From positions 1 to 64,000 of the forward strand of contig NZ_BCQF01000015.1 of NCBI RefSeq assembly GCF_001544295.1: DNA of 64,000 nt. Reading direction: 5' to 3'. Below the pieces are notes generated by a model. That model saw only the letters and a list, made by a program, of their open reading frames with translations. It ran no database searches and had not been told where the DNA came from. This document shows, one piece after another, positions 9,968 to 19,571 of this stretch. Position 1 is the stretch's first letter. Each line of letters starts with the position of its first letter. This stretch comes from Enterococcus pseudoavium NBRC 100491. GTDB taxonomy: Bacteria > Bacillota > Bacilli > Lactobacillales > Enterococcaceae. Both the position numbers and the translations under genes were made by a program.

Positions 9968-11100
9968 CAGCTTTCGCCTCCTTTTTTTAGCATCTCATGC
10001 ATCCCCGCTTCAATCCACTTTCTTTGTTGTGGGGTCAATTCATTTTGTGAGACAGCCGTAAAAAATTCTTCAGATAGGTCAATCGGTGATTTTTCCTTAA
10101 TGTTGGCTTTTTTTAATTGGCTTTCAATCGACGTCTCAAAGCCATTCGCTCGTTCTACCTGAATGATTCGCGGATAAACTTGACGTAGCTGATTCATCAA
10201 GTTAGGGATCACTGACCGATCTTCTAATAAAAACGATAAATAATCGTCTCGCTTAAAATTTGTATAGAATTCCGGCTGCAACAATTCTGCAAAACTGGCC
10301 TGCAGCTCGCAAACTTCGTGTAGCGGTGTAAGTGTCTGAAAAGAAAAATCATTGGTGGCCGTATCCACGATCCAAACACCTTTTGGCTGGTCCTTTTCCG
10401 ACAAAGAATATTTTAACGGCGAGCCGCTATAGCGGGCATTCGGCAACTTAAGAGCGTCTTTTCCATGAAGATGTCCTAAGGCGACATAGTCAAAGTTTTC
10501 CAGTAATGCCCCGTTAATCCCATCTAGTCCCCCGACTTCTATTTTTGTCTCCGAATCCGTCTTACTGCTACCTGCCACAAAAAAATGGCTTACTAAGATA
10601 TGTTTTTTATTAGGACTAAAACAATCTTCTATTTTTTGGATTACCTTAGGCATAGCATCCTTAATTGTGCGTAGCTCAGGGTCTTCAAAGTAGATTCGTG
10701 CATCCACCGGTTCAAAATAGGGCAATAAGTAAAACTCTGTGTCCCCCATATCAATCGGTGTAAAAGCTTCAGCTAAACGAGTATGCAAATAAAAATTGGC
10801 TTGATTGAACCAGGGAGTTCCGGTCGCTAACCGCGTCGCACTGTCATGGTTGCCGGAAATTGCTAATAGGGGCAACTTTTCTTTCAAGTTCCAATTAGTA
10901 AGTGTTTGATTTAATAACCGCACACTGTCCTCAGAAGGAACTGACCGATCATACAGATCCCCCGCAATTATAATCGCATCCACCGCTTCCGCCTTGGCAA
11001 TCTTTAATATCTGATCAAGAATATAGGCCTGATCCGGCAGTAAATCGTAGCCATGCAATTTTTTGCCTAGATGCCAATCAGCCGTATGTAAAACTTTCAT
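9967..11100 (-). CDS. sbcD: Exonuclease subunit SbcD
   Basis: SbcD is the Mre11-like manganese-dependent nuclease subunit. The 377-aa protein shows the calcineurin-like phosphoesterase motifs: HTADWHLG at the N-terminus, AGDLYDR, SGNHDS, then VSHFF and the GHLHG metal-ligand motif. The remainder caps the active site and binds SbcC. It is the first gene of a three-gene operon with sbcC and the SNF2 helicase. The ATG has GGGTGGA upstream. Confidence 0.96.
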   Translation of the reverse strand: MKVLHTADWHLGKKLHGYDLLPDQAYILDQILKIAKAEAVDAIIIAGDLYDRSVPSEDSVRLLNQTLTNWNLKEKLPLLAISGNHDSATRLATGTPWFNQANFYLHTRLAEAFTPIDMGDTEFYLLPYFEPVDARIYFEDPELRTIKDAMPKVIQKIEDCFSPNKKHILVSHFFVAGSSKTDSETKIEVGGLDGINGALLENFDYVALGHLHGKDALKLPNARYSGSPLKYSLSEKDQPKGVWIVDTATNDFSFQTLTPLHEVCELQASFAELLQPEFYTNFKRDDYLSFLLEDRSVIPNLMNQLRQVYPRIIQVERANGFETSIESQLKKANIKEKSPIDLSEEFFTAVSQNELTPQQRKWIEAGMHEMLKKGGES

Positions 11101-11434
11101 TGATCCACCCTTTTCCTAATTAAGTCCTTCCCAAAAGTATACCATGATTTGGCAAATTTTTCTCCACAGCCAGTGATGGTCCGACTATAAGAACTTGCTC
11201 TGGAATAATTCTTGGTCTCGCTGAAAAATTGTTTGCTGTTTACCGTCTTTTTTTGAATCTGCCTAAAAGAAAAGGAGATGTGACAAAAATCTTGTCACAT
11301 CTCCTTGTTCTGAATAAATAGTATTCCAAAAGTAGCTTATTCGGAAACAAGCCGAAATTCCGCAAAAATTTGAGAAGCACTTTTCGAGAATTCCTTCTTA
11401 TTTCTTGAAGCTGACCACTTTTGTCATAGCCTCT
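11101..11434. other. Intergenic region: sbcD upstream sequence and one repeat copy
   Basis: The right half is occupied by a dispersed intergenic repeat (11271-11430) listed separately. The left half should hold the sbcD promoter on the minus strand, but no convincing -35/-10 pair was found. Confidence 0.5.
11271..11430 (-). repeat. Dispersed intergenic repeat, copy 1 (with terminator hairpin)
   Basis: It starts with a near-perfect hairpin (AAGGAGATGTGACA and complement, 11272-11306) that can end plsC transcription. It continues with about 120 bases closely matching a second copy at 42137-42250, for example CTGAATAAAT, CAAAAGTAGCTT and the end TTTTGTCA. Both copies abut the stop codon of a minus-strand gene in the same orientation. 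This copy has about 40 extra bases in the middle. Confidence 0.75.
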
Positions 11435-12049
11435 TTACTTAGCAATGTATTTAAAATTCGGATCAATCTCATGGTCCAATTGATCAAACGCGCCCTGGAC
11501 ACGTTGCTCTACTTCAGCTAATCCATCTTTGTCCATCTTTTTGATATCCGAAATATCGATCGGATCACCAAAACGAATAATCACCGGAGTCCGTTTGAAT
11601 AGTTGCGAGAATTTCATTGGCCCTTGATAGACTGCTGGGACGATTGGTTTCTTTGATAAACGTGAAATCAATGCCATGCCGCCTTTCAACTCCGTCGAAT
11701 GACGCGTACCACTTGGGAACATGATCAAACTTTTATCAGAGTCCTTCAGCATCTTAACCGGACGCTTAACGACACTGGGGCCAGGCTTGTCGCGATCCAC
11801 TGGAAAAGCATTTAAATGAACTAATATGAAACGTAAAATGGGATTTTTAAATAATTCAGCCTTGGCCAGAAAGCTGAACTGCTTAGGTGAAGCACCTAAA
11901 GCCAAATAAACCGGATCCCACCAAGTGCGGTGAGGTGCAACCAAAATATAATTTCCCTCGGGCAAATTTTCTCGATTTTGATACTGAGCATTCCCATTAA
12001 TTACTGCTAAGAGGGCGCGTACAATGACACGGATAAATTTAAAAAACAT
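11435..12049 (-). CDS. plsC: 1-acyl-sn-glycerol-3-phosphate acyltransferase
   Basis: PlsC makes phosphatidic acid by acylating lysophosphatidate at the membrane. The 204-aa protein has the acyltransferase motifs in order: HX4D as HRTWWD (about residue 40), a middle block with VDRDKPGP, the glycerol-phosphate site FPSGTRHS (usual FPEGTRS, here Glu replaced by Ser), and a P-rich block near VPAVYQGP. A hydrophobic N-terminal stretch fits peripheral membrane attachment. The start follows AAAGGAAG. Paralogues exist in firmicutes, so essentiality is not implied. The Glu-to-Ser change is the only oddity. Confidence 0.88.
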   Translation of the reverse strand: MFFKFIRVIVRALLAVINGNAQYQNRENLPEGNYILVAPHRTWWDPVYLALGASPKQFSFLAKAELFKNPILRFILVHLNAFPVDRDKPGPSVVKRPVKMLKDSDKSLIMFPSGTRHSTELKGGMALISRLSKKPIVPAVYQGPMKFSQLFKRTPVIIRFGDPIDISDIKKMDKDGLAEVEQRVQGAFDQLDHEIDPNFKYIAK

Positions 12050-12060
12050 GTTTTCTTCCT

Positions 12061-12089
12061 TTCAGTTAACTAACTAAACGTAGTATAAT
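12061..12089 (+). promoter_or_regulatory. Promoter of the trmN6-like gene
   Basis: TATAAT at 12084-12089 has a weak -35 (TTCAGT, 12061-12066) at 17 bases. The implied transcript start, near 12096, makes the ATG at 12098 nearly leaderless and favours the TTG at 12125 as the real start. Confidence 0.5.
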
Positions 12090-12124
12090 ACAACGGTATG
12101 ATTTTTTTAAGGGGGCAAACGAAA

Positions 12125-12859
12125 TTGTTAAAAAAAGGCGAACGAATCGATCAACTTTACGCCGAGGACATTCAAATTATCCAGAGTGCGAATGTTTTTT
12201 CTTTTTCGATTGATGCGGTGCTGCTGGCAAATTTCGCTCGGATACCAAAACATGGCAAAATTATTGATCTCTGTGCCGGCAACGGTGCGATTGGTCTTTT
12301 TATCAGTCGTAAAACAGCTGCCCAGATCGATCAAATTGAATTGCAGCCGCGCTTAGCTGACATGGGGGCTCGCAGTATTCAATTAAATCATTTAGAAGAT
12401 CAGCTGACGATGCATGAGCTGGATTTAAAAAATACTTTTACTTATTTTAAAGCGGACTCAACCGATCTTGTGGTCTGCAATCCACCTTATTTTAAGGAAC
12501 TGCCAACTAGCAAAAAAAATCCCAATCCTCATTTAGCGATTGCTCGCCATGAGATTCACGCAACCTTAAACGACGTGGTCAGCGTCTCAGCAAAACTGTT
12601 AAAAATGAACGGTCGCTTTGCGATGGTCCATCGGCCCGATCGCTTCCTCGAAATTGTGGATTGTTTGCGAGCAAATCGGATTGCCCCTAAGCGAATCCAA
12701 TTTGTTTATCCAAAACCCGGCAAAGAAGCGAACACGCTATTGATTGAAGGGATCAAAGACGGCAAGAACGAAGGCTTACGTTTTCTTCCTCCATTATATA
12801 CTTATGATGAATCCGGCAGCTACTCTGCGGCTTTACAAGAGATGCTTTATGGCGACTGA
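12125..12859 (+). CDS. tRNA1(Val) adenine-37 N6-methyltransferase-like
   Basis: A SAM-dependent methyltransferase of the TrmN6/YabB family. Visible motifs are the SAM-binding glycine loop ([11 protein letters not shown]) and the catalytic NPPYF that marks amino-group N6-adenine methylation. The TTG start is inferred: AAGGGGG lies 9 bases before it, and family members begin with a KxGERID-type sequence, as here. Read from TTG the protein is 244 aa. Its last codons overlap the next gene, the GIY-YIG protein, an arrangement also known for YabB and YazA in bacilli. Assignment to the valine tRNA position is by family only. Confidence 0.82.
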   Translation: MLKKGERIDQLYAEDIQIIQSANVFSFSIDAVLLANFARIPKHGKIIDLCAGNGAIGLFISRKTAAQIDQIELQPRLADMGARSIQLNHLEDQLTMHELDLKNTFTYFKADSTDLVVCNPPYFKELPTSKKNPNPHLAIARHEIHATLNDVVSVSAKLLKMNGRFAMVHRPDRFLEIVDCLRANRIAPKRIQFVYPKPGKEANTLLIEGIKDGKNEGLRFLPPLYTYDESGSYSAALQEMLYGD

Positions 12860-13124
12860 TCAATTCTTTTACGTGTTACTTTGTAATGATCACAGCTTTT
12901 ATGGCGGCTATACGACCGATTTAACACGCCGATTAGCCGAGCATAACGCTGGTACTGGTGCAAAATATACCCATCCGCAAAGCCGCAGACCAGTTCAGAT
13001 GATCCATGCAGAGCGCTTTGAAACACGTAGTCAAGCAACGAAAGCTGAAGCTGCTTTTAAAAAGCTTCCCCGCAGAAAAAAGGAACAGTACTTAATTGAT
13101 AATCAAGCAAAAAACGTTTTGTGA
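12849..13124 (+). CDS. GIY-YIG nuclease-fold protein (YazA-like)
   Basis: A 91-aa single-domain GIY-YIG protein. The family signature is degenerate but readable (FYVLLC, then [12 protein letters not shown]), followed by the conserved HN and a basic C-terminus. Stand-alone members such as YazA and UPF0213 have no firmly established role. The ATG lies 11 bases inside the upstream methyltransferase gene, in another frame, so the two are translationally coupled. An upstream in-frame ATG at 12744 would add 35 residues unlike the family and was rejected. Confidence 0.85.
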   Translation: MATDQFFYVLLCNDHSFYGGYTTDLTRRLAEHNAGTGAKYTHPQSRRPVQMIHAERFETRSQATKAEAAFKKLPRRKKEQYLIDNQAKNVL

Positions 13125-13142
13125 TCCCTCACAAAACGTTTT
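13111..13142. terminator. Bidirectional terminator between the GIY-YIG gene and the acyltransferase
   Basis: A 14-bp perfect inverted repeat (AAAACGTTTTGTGA and complement) has A-runs on the left and T-runs on the right. It serves two convergent genes. Confidence 0.85.
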
Positions 13143-13148
13143 TTTTAA

Positions 13149-15029
13149 TTAGACGCCCTTTAACATTTCCTTGGTAATCAAGTGACAATAATGGATCGAG
13201 CCAACCTCATTAGGATGGACTTGATCATCATAAAACCAATCTAGATGATCTTTACTAAAATCATACCAATCAATTAAATGAACATTCTTATAATCTTTTG
13301 CCGCGGCTGCCAAGTTTGCATTCACATCATTTTGCCAACGGCGGGTTGGTACATGCGTGTTAATGACAAAAACTTGATGTTTTGAACCAAGGACATTCAT
13401 GATTTGAGTGAAATCGTCTGGACTGAAGGCCCCATTAGTTCCAAGACTTAACAGAATCGTATCGTTTAACTCACCCTTGTCCTTCAATGCCTGTAATAAT
13501 GGCGGACTATCTTTTAATTGACGACCCACTTCACCATCAACAACCATATTAGGGAAGATTTCTGTCAATCCTTTAGAACCGGCCAACAAAACAGAATCAC
13601 CAAAGGCGGTAACTTTTAGATTTTTAGCCTTAGTCATTTCACGATTACTTAAATCGTATTTATCTGCTAAACTTACCGGCTTCTCAGAACTGTCCGTTGT
13701 TTCTTGCGACTGTTCCGTACCACTGGAATCACTTGACTCCGTATTTACCTCTGTTTTATTCGCGGCTTGCTTATTTTGTTCAATCTGTTTTTGCAGCGCT
13801 TGCTGATTAGCGTCTACTTCATTCGTCGGGGCAAGGATCATACCAATGACTGCGACTAGAGTAACTATGCCAGAAAAAATCAAGCCAATTTTTCTGCGGC
13901 TTTTTAGCGGAGCACTAACGCTGGCTTTTAGTGTGTCGAAGGTCTCGCGATAATTAAAGACACGCAGTGGTTTTTCAACATAACGATAAGACAACTCCGT
14001 AACTAACAAGATCAAAATGATTTCCATAATCGTATGAAGTACCGCGTGATTGGCCACATTGATTTTCGCTTCGTAAAAGATCATAACTGGAAATTGGTAC
14101 AAATAAATACCATAGCTTCGCTTACCTAGCCAGGTAAACACTGGATTTGTTAACCAGCGATTCAAACTAGCCCCTGGATGAGCAGTGACTGCGACTAATA
14201 AAACGCTCAAAAGGCTGACTAAAAACATTCCCCCGTAATAAACAAAGGTTAAGTCATCTCGTAAAAACAAAAAGGCTAGTAACAAAAGGAGCAATGATCC
14301 CAAACCAATACCATTCAAAATGCGTTTGGCTTGAGGAGGAATCTGTTCTTTCAGGCGGTTGCTTGGCCAAACGTAGGCTAGTGCACCCCCTAATAAAATC
14401 GAAAACAGTCGTGTGTCGGTACCGTAATACACACGAGTCGGATCTTGTCCCGGAACATATAAAATCGCCATTAGAATCGCCGATATAAAGGCGGCTCCAA
14501 CAATCCCGAGAAATATTTTCCCTCTGTTTTTAACAAACTTCATCAATAACACAAAAACGATTGGCCAGATAAGATAATTTTGCGTTTCTACCGCTAACGA
14601 CCAAATATGCGTAAATGGCGATTCACTGGCAAAACGATCAAAATAGGACATACCATGGTTGATCTGCCACCAGTTATTTACATAAAATAAACTGCTGATG
14701 ACATTTCCCCGTAAATTATTTAGCAGGTTACGCTGAAATAGTGTTATGTATGCTGAAGATCCAATCAACATCGCAACTAACGCGGGATACAAACGTTTCA
14801 ATCGTCGATAATAAAACTGTTTGATATCGATCCGACCATTCTGTTTCCATTCCTGCAATAATAAATCAGTAATCAAATAACCAGAGACCACGAAAAAAAT
14901 CGGGACTCCTAGATAACCGCCATGCATTTGAGTAGGCATTAAATGATATAAAATGACGCCGATTACTGCTAACGAACGAATGCCGTCAAATCCAGTAATG
15001 TAGCGACTATGCTTCAGTCTTTTTCCCAT
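13149..15029 (-). CDS. OatA-like peptidoglycan/surface O-acyltransferase
   Basis: A 626-aa two-part protein. The N-terminal ~400 residues are an acyltransferase-3 membrane domain of about ten segments (GFDGIRSLAVIGVILYH near the start, WSLAVETQ mid-domain). A Ser/Thr/Gln-rich linker leads to an extracellular SGNH esterase-like domain with block I GDSV, a catalytic Ser, and a C-terminal Asp-His pair in DDQVHPNE. This is the architecture of OatA, which O-acetylates MurNAc and gives lysozyme resistance, and of related teichoic-acid acylators. The usual VEEQFYL motif reads VETQNYL here, so substrate or activity may differ. Its promoter is TTGCAG-17-TATAGT. Confidence 0.85.
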   Translation of the reverse strand: MGKRLKHSRYITGFDGIRSLAVIGVILYHLMPTQMHGGYLGVPIFFVVSGYLITDLLLQEWKQNGRIDIKQFYYRRLKRLYPALVAMLIGSSAYITLFQRNLLNNLRGNVISSLFYVNNWWQINHGMSYFDRFASESPFTHIWSLAVETQNYLIWPIVFVLLMKFVKNRGKIFLGIVGAAFISAILMAILYVPGQDPTRVYYGTDTRLFSILLGGALAYVWPSNRLKEQIPPQAKRILNGIGLGSLLLLLLAFLFLRDDLTFVYYGGMFLVSLLSVLLVAVTAHPGASLNRWLTNPVFTWLGKRSYGIYLYQFPVMIFYEAKINVANHAVLHTIMEIILILLVTELSYRYVEKPLRVFNYRETFDTLKASVSAPLKSRRKIGLIFSGIVTLVAVIGMILAPTNEVDANQQALQKQIEQNKQAANKTEVNTESSDSSGTEQSQETTDSSEKPVSLADKYDLSNREMTKAKNLKVTAFGDSVLLAGSKGLTEIFPNMVVDGEVGRQLKDSPPLLQALKDKGELNDTILLSLGTNGAFSPDDFTQIMNVLGSKHQVFVINTHVPTRRWQNDVNANLAAAAKDYKNVHLIDWYDFSKDHLDWFYDDQVHPNEVGSIHYCHLITKEMLKGV

Positions 15030-15066
15030 ATTTTATTTTCCAACTTTACTATAGAATATCAAATTA

Positions 15067-15095
15067 ACTATACGGATAAATTTTGTAAACTGCAA
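15067..15095 (-). promoter_or_regulatory. Promoter of the OatA-like gene
   Basis: -35 TTGCAG (15090-15095) and -10 TATAGT (15067-15072) are separated by 17 bases, about 40 bases before the start codon. Confidence 0.65.
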
Positions 15096-15331
15096 CATTT
15101 TCTCAATAAAAAAAGTATTTTCTAAACATTTTTGATTTTTATTTTGCTAAAATTTGATGAGAATGGCGTATTCCAAGGACTAAACTCTATTTTTTGATAA
15201 AATTATTTTTTTCATCCGCCTACTAACTAAACCGTTTGGTCTTGTCAATAGACAAAAATTTTATTTACCTCACCCGTTGAGTCATTGGGAAAAGTTGGAC
15301 TAGCAAAAAAGTTGGGAAATTTATCCCAACT
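15096..15331. other. AT-rich gap between the YitT and OatA-like genes
   Basis: Beyond the OatA-like promoter and the YitT terminator at its left end, nothing gene-like was seen in this non-coding stretch of 15030-15331. Confidence 0.4.
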
Positions 15332-15333
15332 TT
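15308..15333 (-). terminator. Terminator of the YitT gene
   Basis: A perfect 10-bp stem (AAAGTTGGGA and complement) overlaps the stop codon and ends in TTTTTTGC on the minus strand. Confidence 0.75.
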
Positions 15334-16213
15334 AGTCCATTGATTCTTCATAAAAGCGACCCATGATCCGTACGTTCTCCGAAATACTAACAAAAGCAGC
15401 TGGATCATTTTCCCGCATGATTGATTCTAATAGTGGTAACTCAAAACGTGTTACCACGGTGAACAAGACCGTTTGCTTGTCATGTTTATACGCTCCCTCG
15501 GCTTCATTGATGATGGTAATCCCCCGACGCATATGATCTTGAATGCCGTTGATCACTCGCTCAGGACATTTTGTCACGATCATAACTTGCATTTTTCTTT
15601 GCTTCGTATAAAGTGCGTCTGTTAATTTACCGCTCATGAAAATCGCTAATGCTGAATAGAACATATATTGCCAACTAAATAGAATCCCTGCCATCAGCAT
15701 GATCAGCACATTAAAGATAATCGAAATCGAACCGACCGAACGGCCTGTCCGCTTACGGATTGTGATACTCAAGATATCCAAGCCTCCAGAAGACAATCCA
15801 TTCTTCAAGGCAAACCCAATCCCAACACCCATGATCGCACCGCCGAAAATCGCACAAATAATCGGATCAGAGGTCAATGTCGTCTCTGGAATAATATGAA
15901 TAAAAAATGATGTCAAGAACACGGTGATGAAAGTAAAAATCGTAAACTTATGACCAATCTTAAACCATGCCAAGAAAAATAGTGGCACATTAATCAAAAA
16001 CAGCGTGATGGATACAGGTACGGTAAAACCGATGACCCGATGAGAAAGCGTCGTGAGGATTTGGGCAAATCCGGTAGCTCCGCTAGAATAAATGTGTCCT
16101 GGTTGGTAAAAAAAGTTTACGGCAATCGCCGCTAGAAATGCATAAACAACTGCAACAGATAAGCGAGTAGCGTAGTCGTGATGGGGCCACTCTTCTATCT
16201 TTTTTTTCAACAT
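15332..16213 (-). CDS. YitT family membrane protein
   Basis: A 293-aa protein with about five hydrophobic segments in the first ~200 residues (the YitT/DUF161 membrane domain, with a glycine-rich GGAIMGVGIGFALKNG stretch). A soluble C-terminal domain of the DUF2179 type follows (from about KMQVMIVTK to the end). The family is widespread in firmicutes and its transport substrate is unknown. The start has GAGGCGG at good spacing. It is monocistronic, with its own terminator. Confidence 0.85.
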   Translation of the reverse strand: MLKKKIEEWPHHDYATRLSVAVVYAFLAAIAVNFFYQPGHIYSSGATGFAQILTTLSHRVIGFTVPVSITLFLINVPLFFLAWFKIGHKFTIFTFITVFLTSFFIHIIPETTLTSDPIICAIFGGAIMGVGIGFALKNGLSSGGLDILSITIRKRTGRSVGSISIIFNVLIMLMAGILFSWQYMFYSALAIFMSGKLTDALYTKQRKMQVMIVTKCPERVINGIQDHMRRGITIINEAEGAYKHDKQTVLFTVVTRFELPLLESIMRENDPAAFVSISENVRIMGRFYEESMD

Positions 16214-16273
16214 AATATGTCCGCCTCATTTCAAAATTTCATTCACATTATACGTATTTTCATGAAAAAAAGA

Positions 16274-16300
16274 AAGCACCTACCATGGAGGTAGGTGCTT
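16274..16300 (-). terminator. Terminator of the hisS-aspS operon
   Basis: A perfect 11-bp stem (AAGCACCTACC and complement), 5-base loop and a T-run on the minus strand, just past the aspS stop. Confidence 0.85.
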
Positions 16301-16314
16301 CTCTTAGTATTTTC

Positions 16315-18087
16315 TTATTCTTCTACCTTGGTCACATCAATACTCAACTCATAAAGTTGTAATGGTGATACCGTGCTTGGAGCATCTGACATTGGGTCAG
16401 CAGCTTTCCCATTTTTAGGAAAGGCAATCACTTCACGAATATTATCTTCCCCGGCTAGTAGCATCGCAAAACGATCCAGTCCTAAAGCGATTCCGCCGAT
16501 TGGAGGGAAACCATAGTCTAAAGCTTCTAATAAGAAGCCAAATTGCTCGTTGGCGCTTTCTCGTGTGAAGCCTAATGTTTCAAAAACTTGTTCTTGCAAT
16601 TCACGCGTGTTGATCCGGAGTGAGCCGCCGCCCAATTCGTAACCATTCAAGACGATATCATACGCTTGCGCGTAAACTTTTTCAGGATGATCTTGCAAGT
16701 TAGGAATATCTTTTTCCATCGGCATTGTGAATGGATGGTGAGCAGAGACATAACGGCCTAACTCTTGATCAAATTCAAATTGTGGCCAATCAACGACCCA
16801 TAAATAATCAAAACGATCTTCATCAATTAAGCCCAGCTCTTTGCCGACCTTCGAACGAACCGCACCTAATGCGGTCACAGCTGTTAAGAATTGGTCAGCT
16901 GCAAACATCAAAACATCGCCAGCTTCCGCATTCGTAGCTTTTTTCAATTCATCACTGACGCCGCCCATAAATTTAGCGATGGGTCCAGTTAATTCACCAT
17001 TTTCATCAACTTTGATCCAAGCCAAGCCCTTCGCACCAAATTGACCTACGAATTGACCTAAACGATCCAATTCCTTCCGTGAATATTTATCAGCCGCGCC
17101 TTTAGCGTTCAGTGCTTTAACCACACCACCGTTATCTGAAGCCATACGGAAGACTTTGAAATCGGTCGCTGCTGCGATCTCAGTAATATCGATCAATTCC
17201 ATCTCAAAGCGTGTATCCGGTTTGTCCGAACCATAACGTTCCATCGCATCATCCCAAGTGATTCGTGGGAATGGCAACGTTACATCGATTCCTCGAACAT
17301 CCTTCATGACTTGTGCAATCATTTGCTCAGTATATTCTTGAATTTCCTCAGCTGTTAAGAAGCTCGTTTCAATATCGATTTGGGTAAATTCCGGTTGACG
17401 ATCGCCCCGTAAATCTTCGTCACGGAAACAACGGACGATTTGATAGTAACGATCAAATCCCGCAGTCATCAACAATTGTTTCAAAATTTGTGGTGATTGT
17501 GGCAACGCATAGAAATGCCCCGCGTGTACTCGTGAAGGAACCAAATAATCCCGCGCGCCTTCTGGTGTCGATTTTGCTAAATAAGGCGTTTCAATATCTA
17601 AGAAATCATTGTTGTCTAAGAAGCGACGAACCGATTGGGTTAAACGGTGACGCATCATCAAGTTTTGAGTCATCTTTGGACGACGCAAGTCCATATAACG
17701 ATATTTCAAACGAACTTCATCACTGATGTTTTGCTCATCTTCAATTGAAAACGGCGGTGTTTTTGCACTATTTAAAATCGTGATGTCTTCACCTTTGACT
17801 TCAAAATCACCGGTCGTCATTTTTTTATTGACAGCACCAGCATCCCGGCGGATGACCGTCCCCGTAATTTCAACAACAAATTCGCTGCGGCATTGGTCCG
17901 CAACTTCCCAAGCAGTTTTTGATTCTTCAGGATTGAAGACCACTTGTACAACACCTTCACGATCGCGTAGGTCAATAAAAATCAACCCACCCAAATCACG
18001 GCGTTTTTGCACCCACCCTTTTAATGTTACTTTTTGATCCAAATACTCATCGGACACGCGTCCGCAATAGACAGTACGTCTAGCCAT
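16315..18087 (-). CDS. aspS: Aspartate--tRNA ligase
   Basis: A class IIb synthetase that charges tRNA(Asp). The 590-aa length includes the bacterial GAD insertion. Order: OB-fold anticodon-binding domain ([11 protein letters not shown]), motif 2 ([18 protein letters not shown]), the GAD domain in the middle, and motif 3 near the C-terminus ([12 protein letters not shown]). It lies 24 bases downstream of hisS and shares its T-box leader and promoter. The ATG has AGGAGG a few bases upstream. No lesion was seen. Whether it is discriminating (Asp only) or Asp/Asn non-discriminating cannot be told here. Confidence 0.97.
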   Translation of the reverse strand: MARRTVYCGRVSDEYLDQKVTLKGWVQKRRDLGGLIFIDLRDREGVVQVVFNPEESKTAWEVADQCRSEFVVEITGTVIRRDAGAVNKKMTTGDFEVKGEDITILNSAKTPPFSIEDEQNISDEVRLKYRYMDLRRPKMTQNLMMRHRLTQSVRRFLDNNDFLDIETPYLAKSTPEGARDYLVPSRVHAGHFYALPQSPQILKQLLMTAGFDRYYQIVRCFRDEDLRGDRQPEFTQIDIETSFLTAEEIQEYTEQMIAQVMKDVRGIDVTLPFPRITWDDAMERYGSDKPDTRFEMELIDITEIAAATDFKVFRMASDNGGVVKALNAKGAADKYSRKELDRLGQFVGQFGAKGLAWIKVDENGELTGPIAKFMGGVSDELKKATNAEAGDVLMFAADQFLTAVTALGAVRSKVGKELGLIDEDRFDYLWVVDWPQFEFDQELGRYVSAHHPFTMPMEKDIPNLQDHPEKVYAQAYDIVLNGYELGGGSLRINTRELQEQVFETLGFTRESANEQFGFLLEALDYGFPPIGGIALGLDRFAMLLAGEDNIREVIAFPKNGKAADPMSDAPSTVSPLQLYELSIDVTKVEE

Positions 18088-18111
18088 TTTCTATTCCTCC
18101 TACCATTTTAA

Positions 18112-19410
18112 TTAATCAAATTTTGGTGTTGTCATTTCATCATAAATCCTAGCAAAATCTTGATAAAGCTCGGCTAATGAAAAAGCTTTTTCTTCTCGTG
18201 TAGCTGAATCTTTAACATTGATCATGCCTTTAGCTAATTCGTCTTCACCTAAAGTCAAAACTAGCTTAGCGCCCTCTTTATCAGCCGCTTTAAATTGCGC
18301 TTTCGCTTTTCGACCCATAAAGTCACGATCAGCGGAAAAACCAAAACCGCGAATTGCTTGTACAACTTTCAGTGTTTCCATATTAGTGGCATCGCCAAGT
18401 CCAACAACATAGGCATCTAGATTAGTCGCATCAGGAATTATGACTTTTTCTTGTTCCAATGTTAATAAAATCCGCTCGATTCCCATGGCAAAACCAATTC
18501 CCGGTGTTTCTGGTCCGCCAAGTTCTTCGACTAAACCATCATAACGCCCACCACCGCAGATCGTTGTTTGGGCACCCATTCCCGGTGCATCACTCATAAT
18601 TTCAAAGATAGTGTGGTTGTAATAGTCTAAGCCCCGCACCATTCGATGATCAATTTCAAATGAAATATTCAAGTATTCTAACGTTTTCGTTACACCTGCA
18701 AAATATTCTTTAGCATAATCACTTAGATAATCCAAAATACTTGGTGCATCAGCCACAATCGGTTGATCTTTACGATCCTTACTATCTAATACCCGTAGAG
18801 GATTTTCATGTAAACGTCGACGTGAATCTTCGCTCAATTCTTCTTCATGAGCTTCAAGATACGTAATCAATGCTTGGCGATAATTTGTCCGTGTTTCTTT
18901 ATCACCCAAAGTATTGATGACTAAACGCAATTGATTAATCCCTAATTGTTTAAAGAAATCCATTGCCATCGCCATTACTTCTACATCTAAGCTTGGATTT
19001 TCACTGCTAAAGGCTTCAACGCCGATTTGATGAAATTGACGCAAACGGCCTTTTTGTGGACGTTCATAACGAAACATCGGACCAGTATAGTAAACTTTGT
19101 ATGGTTTCTTAAATTCCGGACCATACAATTTATTTTCAACATAGGCACGCACGATTGGTGCTGTTCCTTCTGGCCGCAAAGTAACATGGCGATCCCCTTT
19201 GTCACGGAAGTCATACATTTCTTTTGAGACAATATCCGTCGTATCCCCTACACTGCGGGCGATCACCTCGTAATGTTCAAAAATCGGTGTGCGAATTTCG
19301 CGATACTGATAATCAGCAAAGACTAAACGCGCCGTTTCTTCCACAAACTGCCATTTCTCACTTTCTCCCGGTAAAATATCATTGGTCCCTTTTGGTCGTT
19401 GATAACTCAT
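18112..19410 (-). CDS. hisS: Histidine--tRNA ligase
   Basis: A class IIa synthetase of 432 aa that charges tRNA(His). The N-terminus is typical ([13 protein letters not shown]). Motif 2 is [16 protein letters not shown], the histidine-specific loops are RGLDYYNHT and GGGRYDGL, and motif 3 is [12 protein letters not shown]-terminal anticodon-binding domain completes it. It is first in the hisS-aspS operon. A T-box leader lies about 325 bases upstream, with an odd duplicated segment between leader and gene. The ATG follows AAAGGAG. Confidence 0.97.
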   Translation of the reverse strand: MSYQRPKGTNDILPGESEKWQFVEETARLVFADYQYREIRTPIFEHYEVIARSVGDTTDIVSKEMYDFRDKGDRHVTLRPEGTAPIVRAYVENKLYGPEFKKPYKVYYTGPMFRYERPQKGRLRQFHQIGVEAFSSENPSLDVEVMAMAMDFFKQLGINQLRLVINTLGDKETRTNYRQALITYLEAHEEELSEDSRRRLHENPLRVLDSKDRKDQPIVADAPSILDYLSDYAKEYFAGVTKTLEYLNISFEIDHRMVRGLDYYNHTIFEIMSDAPGMGAQTTICGGGRYDGLVEELGGPETPGIGFAMGIERILLTLEQEKVIIPDATNLDAYVVGLGDATNMETLKVVQAIRGFGFSADRDFMGRKAKAQFKAADKEGAKLVLTLGEDELAKGMINVKDSATREEKAFSLAELYQDFARIYDEMTTPKFD

Positions 19411-19418
19411 GGTAAGTC

Positions 19419-19495
19419 TCCTTTTTCATACTAATGTATTTATTTTTCTTTTCAGAAAAATAAGGCTAATCTTCAAGCCGTATATCATTCTGCTA
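19419..19495 (-). repeat. 77-bp direct repeat, copy A (next to hisS)
   Basis: Identical to 19572-19648 except for one base (A versus G within GGCTAATC/GGCTGATC). The copies are 153 bases apart. This copy runs into the hisS ribosome binding site (AAAGGAG). It contains a minus-strand 20-codon reading frame (19426-19488). Confidence 0.9.
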
Positions 19496-19571
19496 GTTCC
19501 TTAACTGTTGCTTTGCTCCCTCTTTTATTACTTTATCGTCCCTTTATAAACTGCAAAAAGCAGAACTGACA

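Noticed and set aside
12744-12848. Longer start of the GIY-YIG protein at 12744
   Set aside because: The extra 35 residues overlap the methyltransferase gene and look unlike the family; the ATG at 12849 matches the expected N-terminus.
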